A stretch of DNA of 64,000 bases. Origin: Vulcanimicrobium winogradskyi. GTDB taxonomy: Bacteria > Vulcanimicrobiota > Vulcanimicrobiia > Vulcanimicrobiales > Vulcanimicrobiaceae. Shown piece after piece: positions 16,505 to 24,606 of this stretch. Within the stretch, counting starts at the first letter, position 1. Every line of letters starts with the position of its first letter. The translations under genes and the position numbers were made by a program. The stretch spans positions 1 to 64,000 of the forward strand of contig PLDA01000001.1 in assembly GCA_003134965.1 (NCBI GenBank). The letters are read 5' to 3'. Below the pieces are notes generated by a model. That model was not told the origin of the DNA, made no database searches, and saw only the letters and a list, made by a program, of their open reading frames with translations.

Positions 16505-17294
16505 CCACTACGAGCGCGTCGCGCCGCTCATCGCGCACAACTTCCCCCACGTCCCGCTCGTCTTCTCGTACTATCCGCGCGGCCTCGGGACGGAGCCGAC
16601 GTTCTCGTCGAACCACGACGAGCTGCCGAAGACCGTCCCGCACATCACCGCGACGACGTCGAGCGGCAGCCACGTCTACCCCGGCTGCGCCGCCAACACG
16701 ATCCTCTACTTCGTGCACACCGGCGCGGTCGGCGTGCACTCGTGGACGCCCGCTCCGAGCGACCCCGACGCAGTCGGCTTCGCCCGCATCCTGCTCAAGC
16801 CGATCGCCGGCGGCACGCAGCAGCAGCTCCGCGAGGCGCTGCTCGCCTGCCGCTCCGCGCTCAGCACGCACGCGCTCGACGCGATCCCGCTCTACGAAGG
16901 CCCGGACGCCGCGCTCTTCATCCCCTTCGCCGACGCCCCGCCGTACGAACCCGTCCGCACCTGGTTGAAGAATCTGATCGAGCTGGCGATCGCGCAACAC
17001 GAGCAGCTGCTCGTCCCGCGAGCGAAGCCACACGAGCAGCGCACCGCGCCGCGGATCGAAGTCACCGTCAGCTCCAACGCGCCCGGCCAGCACAGCCGCC
17101 TCCCCTACGCGCTCACCGGCGAGCCCGACCTGCCGATGGTCACGCCGTTCGACTGGTCGGAACTCGACACGCTCCACAACGGCGCGGTCACCGCGACCAA
17201 CGCGTCCGATCGCATCGCCGCAAAAGGCGATCTCTTCGCGACGCTCACGGCGCAACTCGCGCATCAACGCTTCGCCGACGTTCACGACGCCTGA
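16452..17294 (+). CDS. LigD polymerase-domain-like (AEP fold) protein lacking catalytic residues
   Basis: This encodes 280 aa from a GTG preceded by GCAGGTTTCGG. The order of segments follows the LigD PolDom (archaeo-eukaryotic primase) family: FSYYPRGLGTEPTF (family YPDGIEG..F), VHTGAVGVHSW (family ANLGAIELHPW), DPDAVGFARILLKP (family PDxxVFDLDP), YEGPDAALFIPFA (family SGGxGLHVYVP), YEPVRTWLKNLIELA, and HSRLPYALTGEPDLPMVTPF (family APYSxRARPGAPVSTPL). The two Asp of the DxD motif, the catalytic His and the third Asp (family DY.RN, here TVSSN) are all replaced. It is therefore probably a non-catalytic DNA-end or nucleotide-binding relative. It starts 11 bp before a PD-(D/E)XK nuclease gene, suggesting a two-protein nuclease system. 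The assignment rests on by-eye alignment. Confidence 0.6.
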   Translation: MDLTASRATAPQQRTIIAHYERVAPLIAHNFPHVPLVFSYYPRGLGTEPTFSSNHDELPKTVPHITATTSSGSHVYPGCAANTILYFVHTGAVGVHSWTPAPSDPDAVGFARILLKPIAGGTQQQLREALLACRSALSTHALDAIPLYEGPDAALFIPFADAPPYEPVRTWLKNLIELAIAQHEQLLVPRAKPHEQRTAPRIEVTVSSNAPGQHSRLPYALTGEPDLPMVTPFDWSELDTLHNGAVTATNASDRIAAKGDLFATLTAQLAHQRFADVHDA

Positions 17295-17305
17295 CGCGCC
17301 GGCGA

Positions 17306-18436
17306 GTGGAACACCCAGCGTACCGCGTCCTCGATCCGGACCGCCTGCGGCGCCTGACCCAACGCGCCGCCATCCGTCCGCATCAAGGCGACGCGAAGGA
17401 CCAGCGCGGGCACATCATCGACGCGTCGCTCGTCGTGCTCGCCGACGGTCACCCGCGCACCGGCGATGAGATCTGGACGCAGGCGCGCCGCCGTCACCTC
17501 TTGGCGCACACGCAGCAGAAAGACGTCTACGTCGCGCTGGTCGGCTACATCGAGCGCCACAGCGGCGCAGGCCGCTGGTGCGCGATCGTCCAGGACCTCG
17601 ATCGGCGCTTCCGTCTGAACCACCCGATCGACGACTGGCCCGATCCGAAGCACGCGCTTCCGACGCGCAAGCCGGTCGCAGAAGCAGAAGCGATCCGCCA
17701 CGAGCTCGCCAAGACGCAGCGCGGTGACGACGCGACCGCCTACGAGCTCGCCGTCTGCCGCGCGTTCGAAGCCCTCGGATTCGTCGTCCAGCACATCGGC
17801 GGGCACGGCGCGCCCGACAGCATGATCGACGCCCCGCTCGGCCCACTCGCCTACCGCGTACAGGTCGAGTGCAAACGCGCAAAAATCCATTGGGTGCTCG
17901 ATCCGGACCCGGCGGAAGCCGCCCACTACCGCGAACGCTTGGGCGCAAAATACTCCGCGATGGTCGGCCCCGCATTCGAGCAGGGTGTCAACCTGCGCGA
18001 CGAGCTGCTCGCGCACGGCGTGAGCTGCTGGACCAGCGAAGACCTCGAGCAGTGCCTAGATAACGCCTACGACCCAGTCGAAATGGAGGCACTCTTCACG
18101 CCGGGCTTCACCCGCCAACACATCGACGACGTCCTCTGGGAGCGATCGCACGGAGCGCCAAAACGCACCGCCGTCGTCTGCGACCTGCTCCGCGAAAGTG
18201 CCGCCCGCGTCCAACTCCCGTCGCGCGCAAATCCAACCGACGCACCACGCCTAGACATAAACGCCGCGCTCCTCCTCGTCGACGGCGCCCTTATCGCCCT
18301 CGGCGCCCACGTCCCTTGCACCCACGCCGACATCGAAGCCGCCTTCCGCCACCTCACCGACCCTCTCGTCGGAGAAGCCGTCTACACCGACGCCACGCAA
18401 GCCGCAATCGTCTTCCGGCGGACAAACGCCCCGTGA
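17306..18436 (+). CDS. PD-(D/E)XK nuclease-domain protein
   Basis: This encodes 376 aa, starting at GTG 17306 because the upstream in-frame sequence belongs to another gene in a different frame. The nuclease core spans residues about 145-200: TAYELAVCRAFEALGFVVQH, Asp171 in GAPDSMID, and Glu188-x-Lys190 in YRVQVECKRAK. This is the Mrr/restriction-endonuclease-like arrangement, with all metal-binding residues kept. The N-terminal domain (1-110) and C-terminal half are unassigned. The latter carries conserved-looking WTSEDLEQCLDNAYDPVEME and TDATQAAIVFRR. The gene follows the LigD-like gene by 11 bp and they are likely co-translated. Cutting of foreign or damaged DNA guided by its partner is an inference. 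Confidence 0.75.
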   Translation: MEHPAYRVLDPDRLRRLTQRAAIRPHQGDAKDQRGHIIDASLVVLADGHPRTGDEIWTQARRRHLLAHTQQKDVYVALVGYIERHSGAGRWCAIVQDLDRRFRLNHPIDDWPDPKHALPTRKPVAEAEAIRHELAKTQRGDDATAYELAVCRAFEALGFVVQHIGGHGAPDSMIDAPLGPLAYRVQVECKRAKIHWVLDPDPAEAAHYRERLGAKYSAMVGPAFEQGVNLRDELLAHGVSCWTSEDLEQCLDNAYDPVEMEALFTPGFTRQHIDDVLWERSHGAPKRTAVVCDLLRESAARVQLPSRANPTDAPRLDINAALLLVDGALIALGAHVPCTHADIEAAFRHLTDPLVGEAVYTDATQAAIVFRRTNAP

Positions 18437-18567
18437 AAGCTTCAAAGGTCTTCGCTAGCCAAGCATAGCATAGTAACCTCACCACGTAGCAAGGTCGGTA
18501 CGACGGCGAATCGCCCTGAATGCGACGGCCGCCGTCCCGTGCAAACGCGGGGGGTAGGGGAGCCGGT

Positions 18568-20073
18568 GTGAGTGGGCAGGCGGAGGCGCTGCGCCTTCGC
18601 TTCGCCGAAGCGAAGGCTGCGTTCCGGCGATTCTGGTGGACGCGGTTGACGCGGATCGGCCGTGTGATCGCCATAAACCTCGTGCTCGGGCTTGCCGCGT
18701 GGGGGCTGCTCGCGCTGGCACATGGCGAGCGGCCCCTCGAGAACGCGCGCGACGGTCTCTTGCGCTGGGAGCTAGGCCTTTTTTCGGGTACTGCCGCACC
18801 GAGCGAGATCGCCCTCATCGACATCGACGACGAAGCGTATTTCCGCTGGGGTTCCCCGCTCGTCACGCCCCGCGACAAGCTTTGCCGTCTGATCGACTTC
18901 GCGATCCGGGCTCGTGCAAGCGTAGTGGTCGTGGATGTCGATCTGACGTCACGAGACCCGGAGGCGGCAGGGCCAGGGCGCGCCGTGACCTGCGACTCGC
19001 GCGATGTACCCGACCGGCACGCGCGGGTCTCGGCTGACGACGTGATCAGGAGCTATCTCGCCGACTACATGCGGCACTGTCGCGTGGGCGGGACGCGATG
19101 CATCCCGGTCATTTTCGCGGTCACCCCGGTGGTCCGGGCGTGGACATCGAACGATGCTGAGACCCGGCGCCCCGTCCTTTCGCTGCATCCGTCATTTCTC
19201 GATGCGGAGATAGCTCGTGGGCCACCAGCATTTCTCGGCAGCGATTCGCTGGGTCAGGACCCGGATGGTGTGATGCGCCGTTGGCGTCCATTCGATCCGG
19301 TCTGCTTACCGCGACCGACCGCGTTACTGTCGGTCCCGCTACTCGCCGTCGCCGCATACGAGCGGCGTAATCTCGCCGCGCTGCAAGCCCAAGCGACGCA
19401 GACGCTGGCGCCGATCTGCCCGGGACCGCGTGCGAGCGCTGGCTACGGCGAAGATCCGCGGCTTCCTATGGTGCTCGATGTCGGCTATCCGCTCGAGATC
19501 ACCGCCACTGCTCGCGAGCGACAGTTCTTGTATCGAATCGGTTGGAGCGAGATCGAGCACGCGGCGCTTCCGTTGCGCATCCCAGCCGCTGCGATCACCG
19601 ACGTCGATCCTTCGAGCCGCTTTCGAAACGCCGCACTGGCCGGAACGATCGTCGTCATCGGCGGCACTGGCCCCGACCAGCCGGACTTCCATCGAACGCC
19701 CATCGGCCTGATGCCGGGGAGCGTCGTGCTACTGAACGCGATCAATGCTGTGCTGCACAACGATCGCGTGAAGGCGCCGTCATTGCTTTCGCAGGGCCTG
19801 TTCGAGCTCGCGACGATCATCGTCGTAGCGGTACTGTTCGCATACCGCCATGCGTTCGTTGCGGTCGCGCTCTCGATCGCTCTGGTCGCCGTCGCTGGCC
19901 TCACCGTCGGCGTCGCGCTGCTCGACTCCGGGTCGTGGATTGATCCGATCGCGCCGGTTCTGGGCATCGGCTCCCACCAAGTCTTCTCAAAGCTATTCGC
20001 GCGGATCGAGGGCCTTACCGAACGCCAGGACTCACCGCAGTTCCCAAGCGGCGAAACGGAGGACGTCCAATGA
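18568..20073 (+). CDS. CHASE2 domain membrane sensor protein
   Basis: This encodes 501 aa. GTG 18568 is preferred because TAGGGGAG sits 5 bp upstream, while the earlier ATG at 18520 has no Shine-Dalgarno. An N-terminal membrane segment (IGRVIAINLVLGLAAWGLLA) is followed by a long extracytoplasmic CHASE2 domain: ENARDGLLRWELG, EIALIDIDDEAYFRWG, FRNAALAGTIVVIGG and HRTPIGLMPGSVVLLNAINA. Two to three C-terminal membrane helices close it. There is no kinase, cyclase or other output domain, so the protein itself is only a sensor or scaffold. Its stop overlaps the start of the next gene (ATGA). CHASE2 genes beside CHAT/TPR genes are known from cyanobacteria and other bacteria, which supports a shared envelope pathway. 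Confidence 0.85.
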   Translation: MSGQAEALRLRFAEAKAAFRRFWWTRLTRIGRVIAINLVLGLAAWGLLALAHGERPLENARDGLLRWELGLFSGTAAPSEIALIDIDDEAYFRWGSPLVTPRDKLCRLIDFAIRARASVVVVDVDLTSRDPEAAGPGRAVTCDSRDVPDRHARVSADDVIRSYLADYMRHCRVGGTRCIPVIFAVTPVVRAWTSNDAETRRPVLSLHPSFLDAEIARGPPAFLGSDSLGQDPDGVMRRWRPFDPVCLPRPTALLSVPLLAVAAYERRNLAALQAQATQTLAPICPGPRASAGYGEDPRLPMVLDVGYPLEITATARERQFLYRIGWSEIEHAALPLRIPAAAITDVDPSSRFRNAALAGTIVVIGGTGPDQPDFHRTPIGLMPGSVVLLNAINAVLHNDRVKAPSLLSQGLFELATIIVVAVLFAYRHAFVAVALSIALVAVAGLTVGVALLDSGSWIDPIAPVLGIGSHQVFSKLFARIEGLTERQDSPQFPSGETEDVQ

Positions 20074-20981
20074 ACGGCGGGCCTGTCCTGGTGCTCTTTT
20101 TCACGTCCGTGCTTGGCAGCGCTGCGTTGGGCGCACCTACGACCAGCTGGCGCCACATCGCATGGTTCAACGGCCTGCCCCGATCGTACCAGGTGCTGCA
20201 GGGCGGCAAGCAGGCGGTGCCACGGATGGGCTTGGACCTCGCGCCAGGCGACTGCGTGAAGATCGTGGAGCGCTTGAACGCGGACCCTGCGGATTCAATC
20301 AACTACATGCTGTTGGCGATCGACGGCCGTGAGATACGCGTCGACGAAAAGATGCCATCATATTGCGTAGGCCCGAAGACGCGAGTTGCTCCGTCGTTGA
20401 TCGCAGTCGCGCATGCGTTCGAATCACTGGGCGAACTCTTCACGCGGGCCCACTACGACCTTTTTACCGAGCGGACGCAGCCGGTGAGGTCGCGCGGCCG
20501 CACGGTACCGCCGGCCGCGATCCCGCTGTTGAGGGGCGGTCGTGCGGTGCTAGTCGGTGGCTCACGCTCGATCGAAATCGGCTGGACGAGCGGTATTGCA
20601 CCTTTCGACGTTTCGCTGTATCGAAGCGGAGTCGCAGACGCGCTCGACGTGCGGCGCGGCGTCCACGAGCGCCGAGCGCGTTTCGCCGAGGTTCATTTCG
20701 AGCCGGGCCGGTATCGGATTGAGATTCGCGACGCGGCCAGGCGCAACGTCGCGGAACGTTTCGCCGTCGTACCGGGATCTTCGCTGCCGCGTCCTCCGCC
20801 CGTGATCCGTGCAGCGCTCGCGGAGCCATCGCTGCGAGGCGTCGAACGCGTACTGATCGAGGCCGGGTGGCTGGCGAACGCGGGTCCCGCGTGGCGTCTA
20901 GAGGCGTACCAGCGCGCCACGAGCGCCGCTCCCAATTCCGCGCCCGCGCGAGCGCTCGCCTTCGAGCTCAACGGCGCATGA
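20070..20981 (+). CDS. Secreted hypothetical protein between CHASE2 and CHAT genes
   Basis: This encodes 303 aa with a signal peptide (MNGGPVLVLFFTSVLGSAALGA, cleaved near APT). The mature part starts with a beta-rich domain (GDCVKIVERLNAD, YMLLAIDGREIRV). A second Ig-like region follows (RSIEIGWTSGIAPFDVSLYR, FEPGRYRIEIRDAARRNVAE) and a helical end with Ala-rich repeats. The position matches small periplasmic proteins found between CHASE2 and CHAT genes elsewhere (such as DUF928 in cyanobacteria), but I cannot place it in that family. It starts inside the stop codon of the CHASE2 gene and ends 57 bp before the CHAT gene. It probably acts in the periplasm with both. Confidence 0.7.
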   Translation: MNGGPVLVLFFTSVLGSAALGAPTTSWRHIAWFNGLPRSYQVLQGGKQAVPRMGLDLAPGDCVKIVERLNADPADSINYMLLAIDGREIRVDEKMPSYCVGPKTRVAPSLIAVAHAFESLGELFTRAHYDLFTERTQPVRSRGRTVPPAAIPLLRGGRAVLVGGSRSIEIGWTSGIAPFDVSLYRSGVADALDVRRGVHERRARFAEVHFEPGRYRIEIRDAARRNVAERFAVVPGSSLPRPPPVIRAALAEPSLRGVERVLIEAGWLANAGPAWRLEAYQRATSAAPNSAPARALAFELNGA

Positions 20982-21038
20982 GACACGTGCAAGCGAGCGC
21001 CTCGAATTTGCTGTTTCGATGAGAGAGAGGCAATACAG

Positions 21039-24000
21039 ATGAGCAGATCTTGGGCTTTGACACTGACGCTGCTCGTATCGTTGATCGTCGTTATCTGTCC
21101 AGTGTACTCTCAGCAGTCGTCGTCGGTCGATCAGCAGATTGCGAAAGGGCAAGCAGCATTCGATAAACATGACTATAAAACCGCAATCTCCTTGTGGGAG
21201 CAGGCCCTCGCTCAGTTGCGAAGGGCTGATGTCAAGCGGCGTGCCGGTGACCTCGCCTTTAATATTGGCGTCGCAAATTACTATTTCGGTGATTCCGCGA
21301 AGGCCCTGGTCGCATTCAAAGAAGCTCTCGCGGTCGCTCGCAAAAGCAAGAATCGACCCAATGAAGCGAACGCCCTCGCTAAAATCGGAGTTGTCGAAAG
21401 GAATCTCGGACGCTACGACGACGCGCTACGTTCGCTTCGACAGGCGCTGAAGATCCACCGCGCGATCAACAGCCGGCTTGCGGAGGCGGACGATCTCAAC
21501 AGCATCGGCAACATCGAGGATAGGCTGGGGCGCTACGGCGACGCGCTGGCCTCGTTTCGGCAGGCGCTACTGATTCATCGTGAGGTCAAGAACCGGCTCG
21601 GAGAAGCGGACGTCCTCGGCAACATCGGCAACGTCGAAGAGGAGCTCGCGCGCTACGACGACTCGCTACGTTCGCAACGACAGGCGCTGAAGATCCATCG
21701 CGAGATCAAGAACCGGCTCGGAGTAGGAAACGATCTGGGCAACATCGGCATCGTCGAACTGGACCTCGGGCGTTACGACGATGCGCTACGCTCGAATCGA
21801 CAGGCGCTGGCGATCCATCGCGAGATGAAGAACCGGCCTCAAGAAGCGATCCAACTGGGCAACATCGGCAATGTCGAAGAGGGCCTCGGACGCTACGACG
21901 ACGCGTTGAGAGTGTATCAGGAGGCGCGGGCGATCTTTGGGGCGACAATGAACCCGCAAGGAGAGGCCGATGTACTCGCCAACATCGGCAACGTCGAAGT
22001 AGACCTCGGACGCTATGACGACGCGCTGAGCGCGTATGAGCAGGCGCTTGTGATTCATCGTAAGATCAAGAGCCGGCTCGGTGAAGCGGCTGGCCTCGGC
22101 AACATCGGCAATGTCGAATACCGCGTTGGACGATACGCCGAGGCGTTGCGCTCATTGAAGCAGGCGCTGACGATCAACCAAGAGCTCAAGGACCGCCTCG
22201 GAGAAGCGAACAACCGCACCGCTATCGGCACCGTCGAGGAGGACCTTGGACGCTACGACGACGCGCTACGTTCGCTTCAACAGGCGTTGAAGATCCATCG
22301 CCAGATCAAGAGCCGACCTGGGGAAGCGGAGGACCTCGACAACATCGGCATCGTCGAAGAGGATCTTAAGCGCTACGACGAGGCGCTAGGTTCGTATCAG
22401 CGGGCGCTGGCGATCGATCGGGAGATCAAGGACCCGCGAGGAGAAGCGAACGCTCTTGGCAATATCGGCAACGTCGAAATACTTCTTTCTCGCTATGAGG
22501 ACGCGCTTCGGTTCGCTCACGACGGCGTCGCCTTAGATCGCCAACTTCCCAATCCGGAAGGTTTGTGGCGCGCGCTGCGTATCGTGGCGTCTGCGGAGGC
22601 GCACCTGAACCGTCACGACGCTGCCGTCGCCGACTACGACGCTGCCCTCGATCAAATCGAGAAGCTTCGCGCGGGACTCGCCCAGACCAAGCGTTCTTCC
22701 TTTTTCTCCAACAAGCTCTTCGCCTACGATGAATACATCGCCTATTTGCAAAAGCTGAATCGACGGTTCCCCAGCGAGGGCTACGATCGCAAAGCACTGG
22801 AAGTGCTCGAACGCAAGGAAGCACGTGCCGTACTCGAGGAGATCGCCGGAAGTGCGGCGCGGCGCTTTCGGGGAGTCCCGCCCGAGGTCATCGCTCAGGA
22901 CAAGGCGACCCAAGCTGCAGTTGAGGCAGCGCGACAACGCTTAGCCAAGTTCTACGGCGCTGCACCAGCCGTCGCCGCAGCTCGAGCGGCGCTCAATACC
23001 GCGACCGCCCACCGCGCGGCGTTCGAGAAAGCGTTGCGGCCCCAATACCCCGCGTATTACGCGCTGCTCTATCCCAAGCCGATCACACTTAGGGAACTGC
23101 AGAACGTGCTGGGTGCCGATGAGGCGCTGCTGGCCTACGACGCCGTGGCTGGCGAGAGTGTTCTCTTCGTCGTCACGCGCGACGGCCTCGCGATGGTTCC
23201 GCTGCAAGGGAGCGCCGTTCTCGCGAAAGCCGTCGAGCGGGTCCACGAACACATCGACGACATGCTTGCCCACACCAGTGTACCGAAACTGGAGCGTGAT
23301 GCTGCGGCCGATCTCCCGAGGTTTGCTGCTGACAGCTACGCGCTCTATCGGCAGCTGATCCCGGCCGCCGCAGCTCCACTTATTGCAAAAAAGCACCTGA
23401 TCATCATCCCGTCGGGCCCCCTCTATAACGTTTCGTGGGAAGCCCTCGTAACGAAGGGTCCCGCTACAGCATCGCGCTATCTTCTCGAAGATCACGCGAT
23501 CTCGTACACGCCTTCCGGCTCCCTGCTCGCACTCGTACGAAAGACCGAACACAGCGACCGTCAGCGCGCACCGCTGCTGGCCTTTGCCAATCCGGCGTTC
23601 GGGGACGCGGCAGCTGGTGGGACGCCCAGTGGAAGTTATGCGGCCCTTCTGTACAAGGCCCTACGCACCGCTAGCGGCGGCCCCTTTGACGACTTGAAAG
23701 GAGCCGCAGACGAGGCTAGAGGCGTGCGGGATGCGTTGCATGCTCCTGCCGACAGCGTGATTACGGGTGAGGAGGCGACCAAGGCGCGTCTCTTTGCCCT
23801 CAACGCTTCGCATCAACTCGCGACGTACCGCTATCTACTCTTTGCGACGCACGCGGTCTTGACACACGAAGTCAAGGGAGTGGATCAGCCGGCCTTGGTT
23901 CTGGCGCATCCCGACAGGGACGGCTTCGTCACGATGGCCGACGTCTTTGGCCTTTCGCTTGATGCCGACTTCGTCGCGCTCTCGGCCTGTAACACGGCTC

Positions 24001-24269
24001 GGGGTACAGGGAATCCCGGTGAGGGCATCAGCGGTTTGACCCGGGCCTTCCTCTATGCCGGAACGCCGGCGATCTCGGTGACCTTGTGGGAAGTCGTTGA
24101 CGAGGCCGCTCCGCAGATCTCGCCGCCGTTCTTTGCGGCGATGAGTGCCGGCGTGTCCCCGGCCGAAGCGCTTCGGCAGGCAAAGCTCAAGATGCTAAAA
24201 TCATCTCAAGCTCGGTTTCGCCACCCCTACGCCTGGGCCCCGAGCGTGATCTTCGGCGATGGGCGATAG
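21039..24269 (+). CDS. Exported TPR-repeat CHAT-domain cysteine protease
   Basis: This encodes 1076 aa. A signal peptide (MSRSWALTLTLLVSLIVV-ICPVYS) sends it to the periplasm. Residues about 40-500 consist of roughly a dozen 40-residue TPR units (LGNIGNVEEGLGRYDDALR type), visible in the DNA as a 120-bp periodicity between 21360 and 22500. The C-terminal 380 residues are a CHAT caspase-like domain: KHLIIIPSGPLYNVSWEAL, His938 in FATHAV, Cys984 in ALSACNTARG, and a final HPYAWAPSVIFG. Both catalytic residues are present. CHAT proteases act in proteolytic signalling, with TPRs as partner- or substrate-recognition arms. It is the third gene of a CHASE2 operon, with a GAGAGAGAGGCAATACAG ribosome-binding region. 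The substrate is unknown. Confidence 0.92.
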   Translation: MSRSWALTLTLLVSLIVVICPVYSQQSSSVDQQIAKGQAAFDKHDYKTAISLWEQALAQLRRADVKRRAGDLAFNIGVANYYFGDSAKALVAFKEALAVARKSKNRPNEANALAKIGVVERNLGRYDDALRSLRQALKIHRAINSRLAEADDLNSIGNIEDRLGRYGDALASFRQALLIHREVKNRLGEADVLGNIGNVEEELARYDDSLRSQRQALKIHREIKNRLGVGNDLGNIGIVELDLGRYDDALRSNRQALAIHREMKNRPQEAIQLGNIGNVEEGLGRYDDALRVYQEARAIFGATMNPQGEADVLANIGNVEVDLGRYDDALSAYEQALVIHRKIKSRLGEAAGLGNIGNVEYRVGRYAEALRSLKQALTINQELKDRLGEANNRTAIGTVEEDLGRYDDALRSLQQALKIHRQIKSRPGEAEDLDNIGIVEEDLKRYDEALGSYQRALAIDREIKDPRGEANALGNIGNVEILLSRYEDALRFAHDGVALDRQLPNPEGLWRALRIVASAEAHLNRHDAAVADYDAALDQIEKLRAGLAQTKRSSFFSNKLFAYDEYIAYLQKLNRRFPSEGYDRKALEVLERKEARAVLEEIAGSAARRFRGVPPEVIAQDKATQAAVEAARQRLAKFYGAAPAVAAARAALNTATAHRAAFEKALRPQYPAYYALLYPKPITLRELQNVLGADEALLAYDAVAGESVLFVVTRDGLAMVPLQGSAVLAKAVERVHEHIDDMLAHTSVPKLERDAAADLPRFAADSYALYRQLIPAAAAPLIAKKHLIIIPSGPLYNVSWEALVTKGPATASRYLLEDHAISYTPSGSLLALVRKTEHSDRQRAPLLAFANPAFGDAAAGGTPSGSYAALLYKALRTASGGPFDDLKGAADEARGVRDALHAPADSVITGEEATKARLFALNASHQLATYRYLLFATHAVLTHEVKGVDQPALVLAHPDRDGFVTMADVFGLSLDADFVALSACNTARGTGNPGEGISGLTRAFLYAGTPAISVTLWEVVDEAAPQISPPFFAAMSAGVSPAEALRQAKLKMLKSSQARFRHPYAWAPSVIFGDGR

Positions 24270-24422
24270 CTCGGTAAGGACAGAAGGGCTCGCTCGCTTG
24301 GTCGCTACCTCAGGCCTCGACGGCCCTGGCGCCAGTACTGCCGAACGGGGGGCGGCCGCTGAGCGGCGAACGAAGATTAGCAGTCGTTGCGTCGACTAGG
24401 CGCCACGTCGTTGGAGGATCCA

Positions 24423-24590
24423 ATGATGAAACCGGGTGAGGCTCCCAAGAGCATACCGTCCAGCGAGAAGAAACGACTTCTTGCCACCGATGTTGAGATT
24501 CAGCGCCGTGTCGTCGAAAGTCGAGCAGGCTCGGACTCGCGAGCCGTTGCGCAGAACAGGCAGAATCAGCAGAACTATCAGAACAACTGA
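24423..24590 (+). CDS. Putative RiPP precursor peptide with (QNX)4 core
   Basis: This encodes 55 aa (54 if the adjacent second ATG is used). GGAGG at 24413-24417 fits either start. The first 40 residues are charged and leader-like (KKRLLATDVEIQRRVVESRA). The peptide ends in four consecutive QNX triplets, QNR-QNQ-QNY-QNN, and the stop. There is no signal peptide. The gene ends 16 bp before a JmjC oxygenase gene. A short conserved-looking leader plus a repetitive C-terminal core directly before a modifying enzyme is the usual layout of a ribosomally made, modified peptide. JmjC enzymes hydroxylate Asn, Arg or His side chains, so the regularly spaced Asn residues are the obvious substrate. The function is inferred and no known precursor family was recognised. 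Confidence 0.65.
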   Translation: MMKPGEAPKSIPSSEKKRLLATDVEIQRRVVESRAGSDSRAVAQNRQNQQNYQNN

Positions 24591-24606
24591 TACGTAGCGG
24601 TTAACC

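Noticed and set aside
16316..17305. Long forward frame continuous with the PD-(D/E)XK nuclease (start 16316)
   Set aside because: The first 330 codons are Arg/Pro/His-rich and are the shadow of the LigD-like gene read in another frame; the nuclease most likely starts at GTG 17306.
21360..22500. 120-bp periodic repeats as possible CRISPR or minisatellite
   Set aside because: The repeats are in frame and encode 40-residue TPR units of the CHAT protein with normal codon-level divergence.
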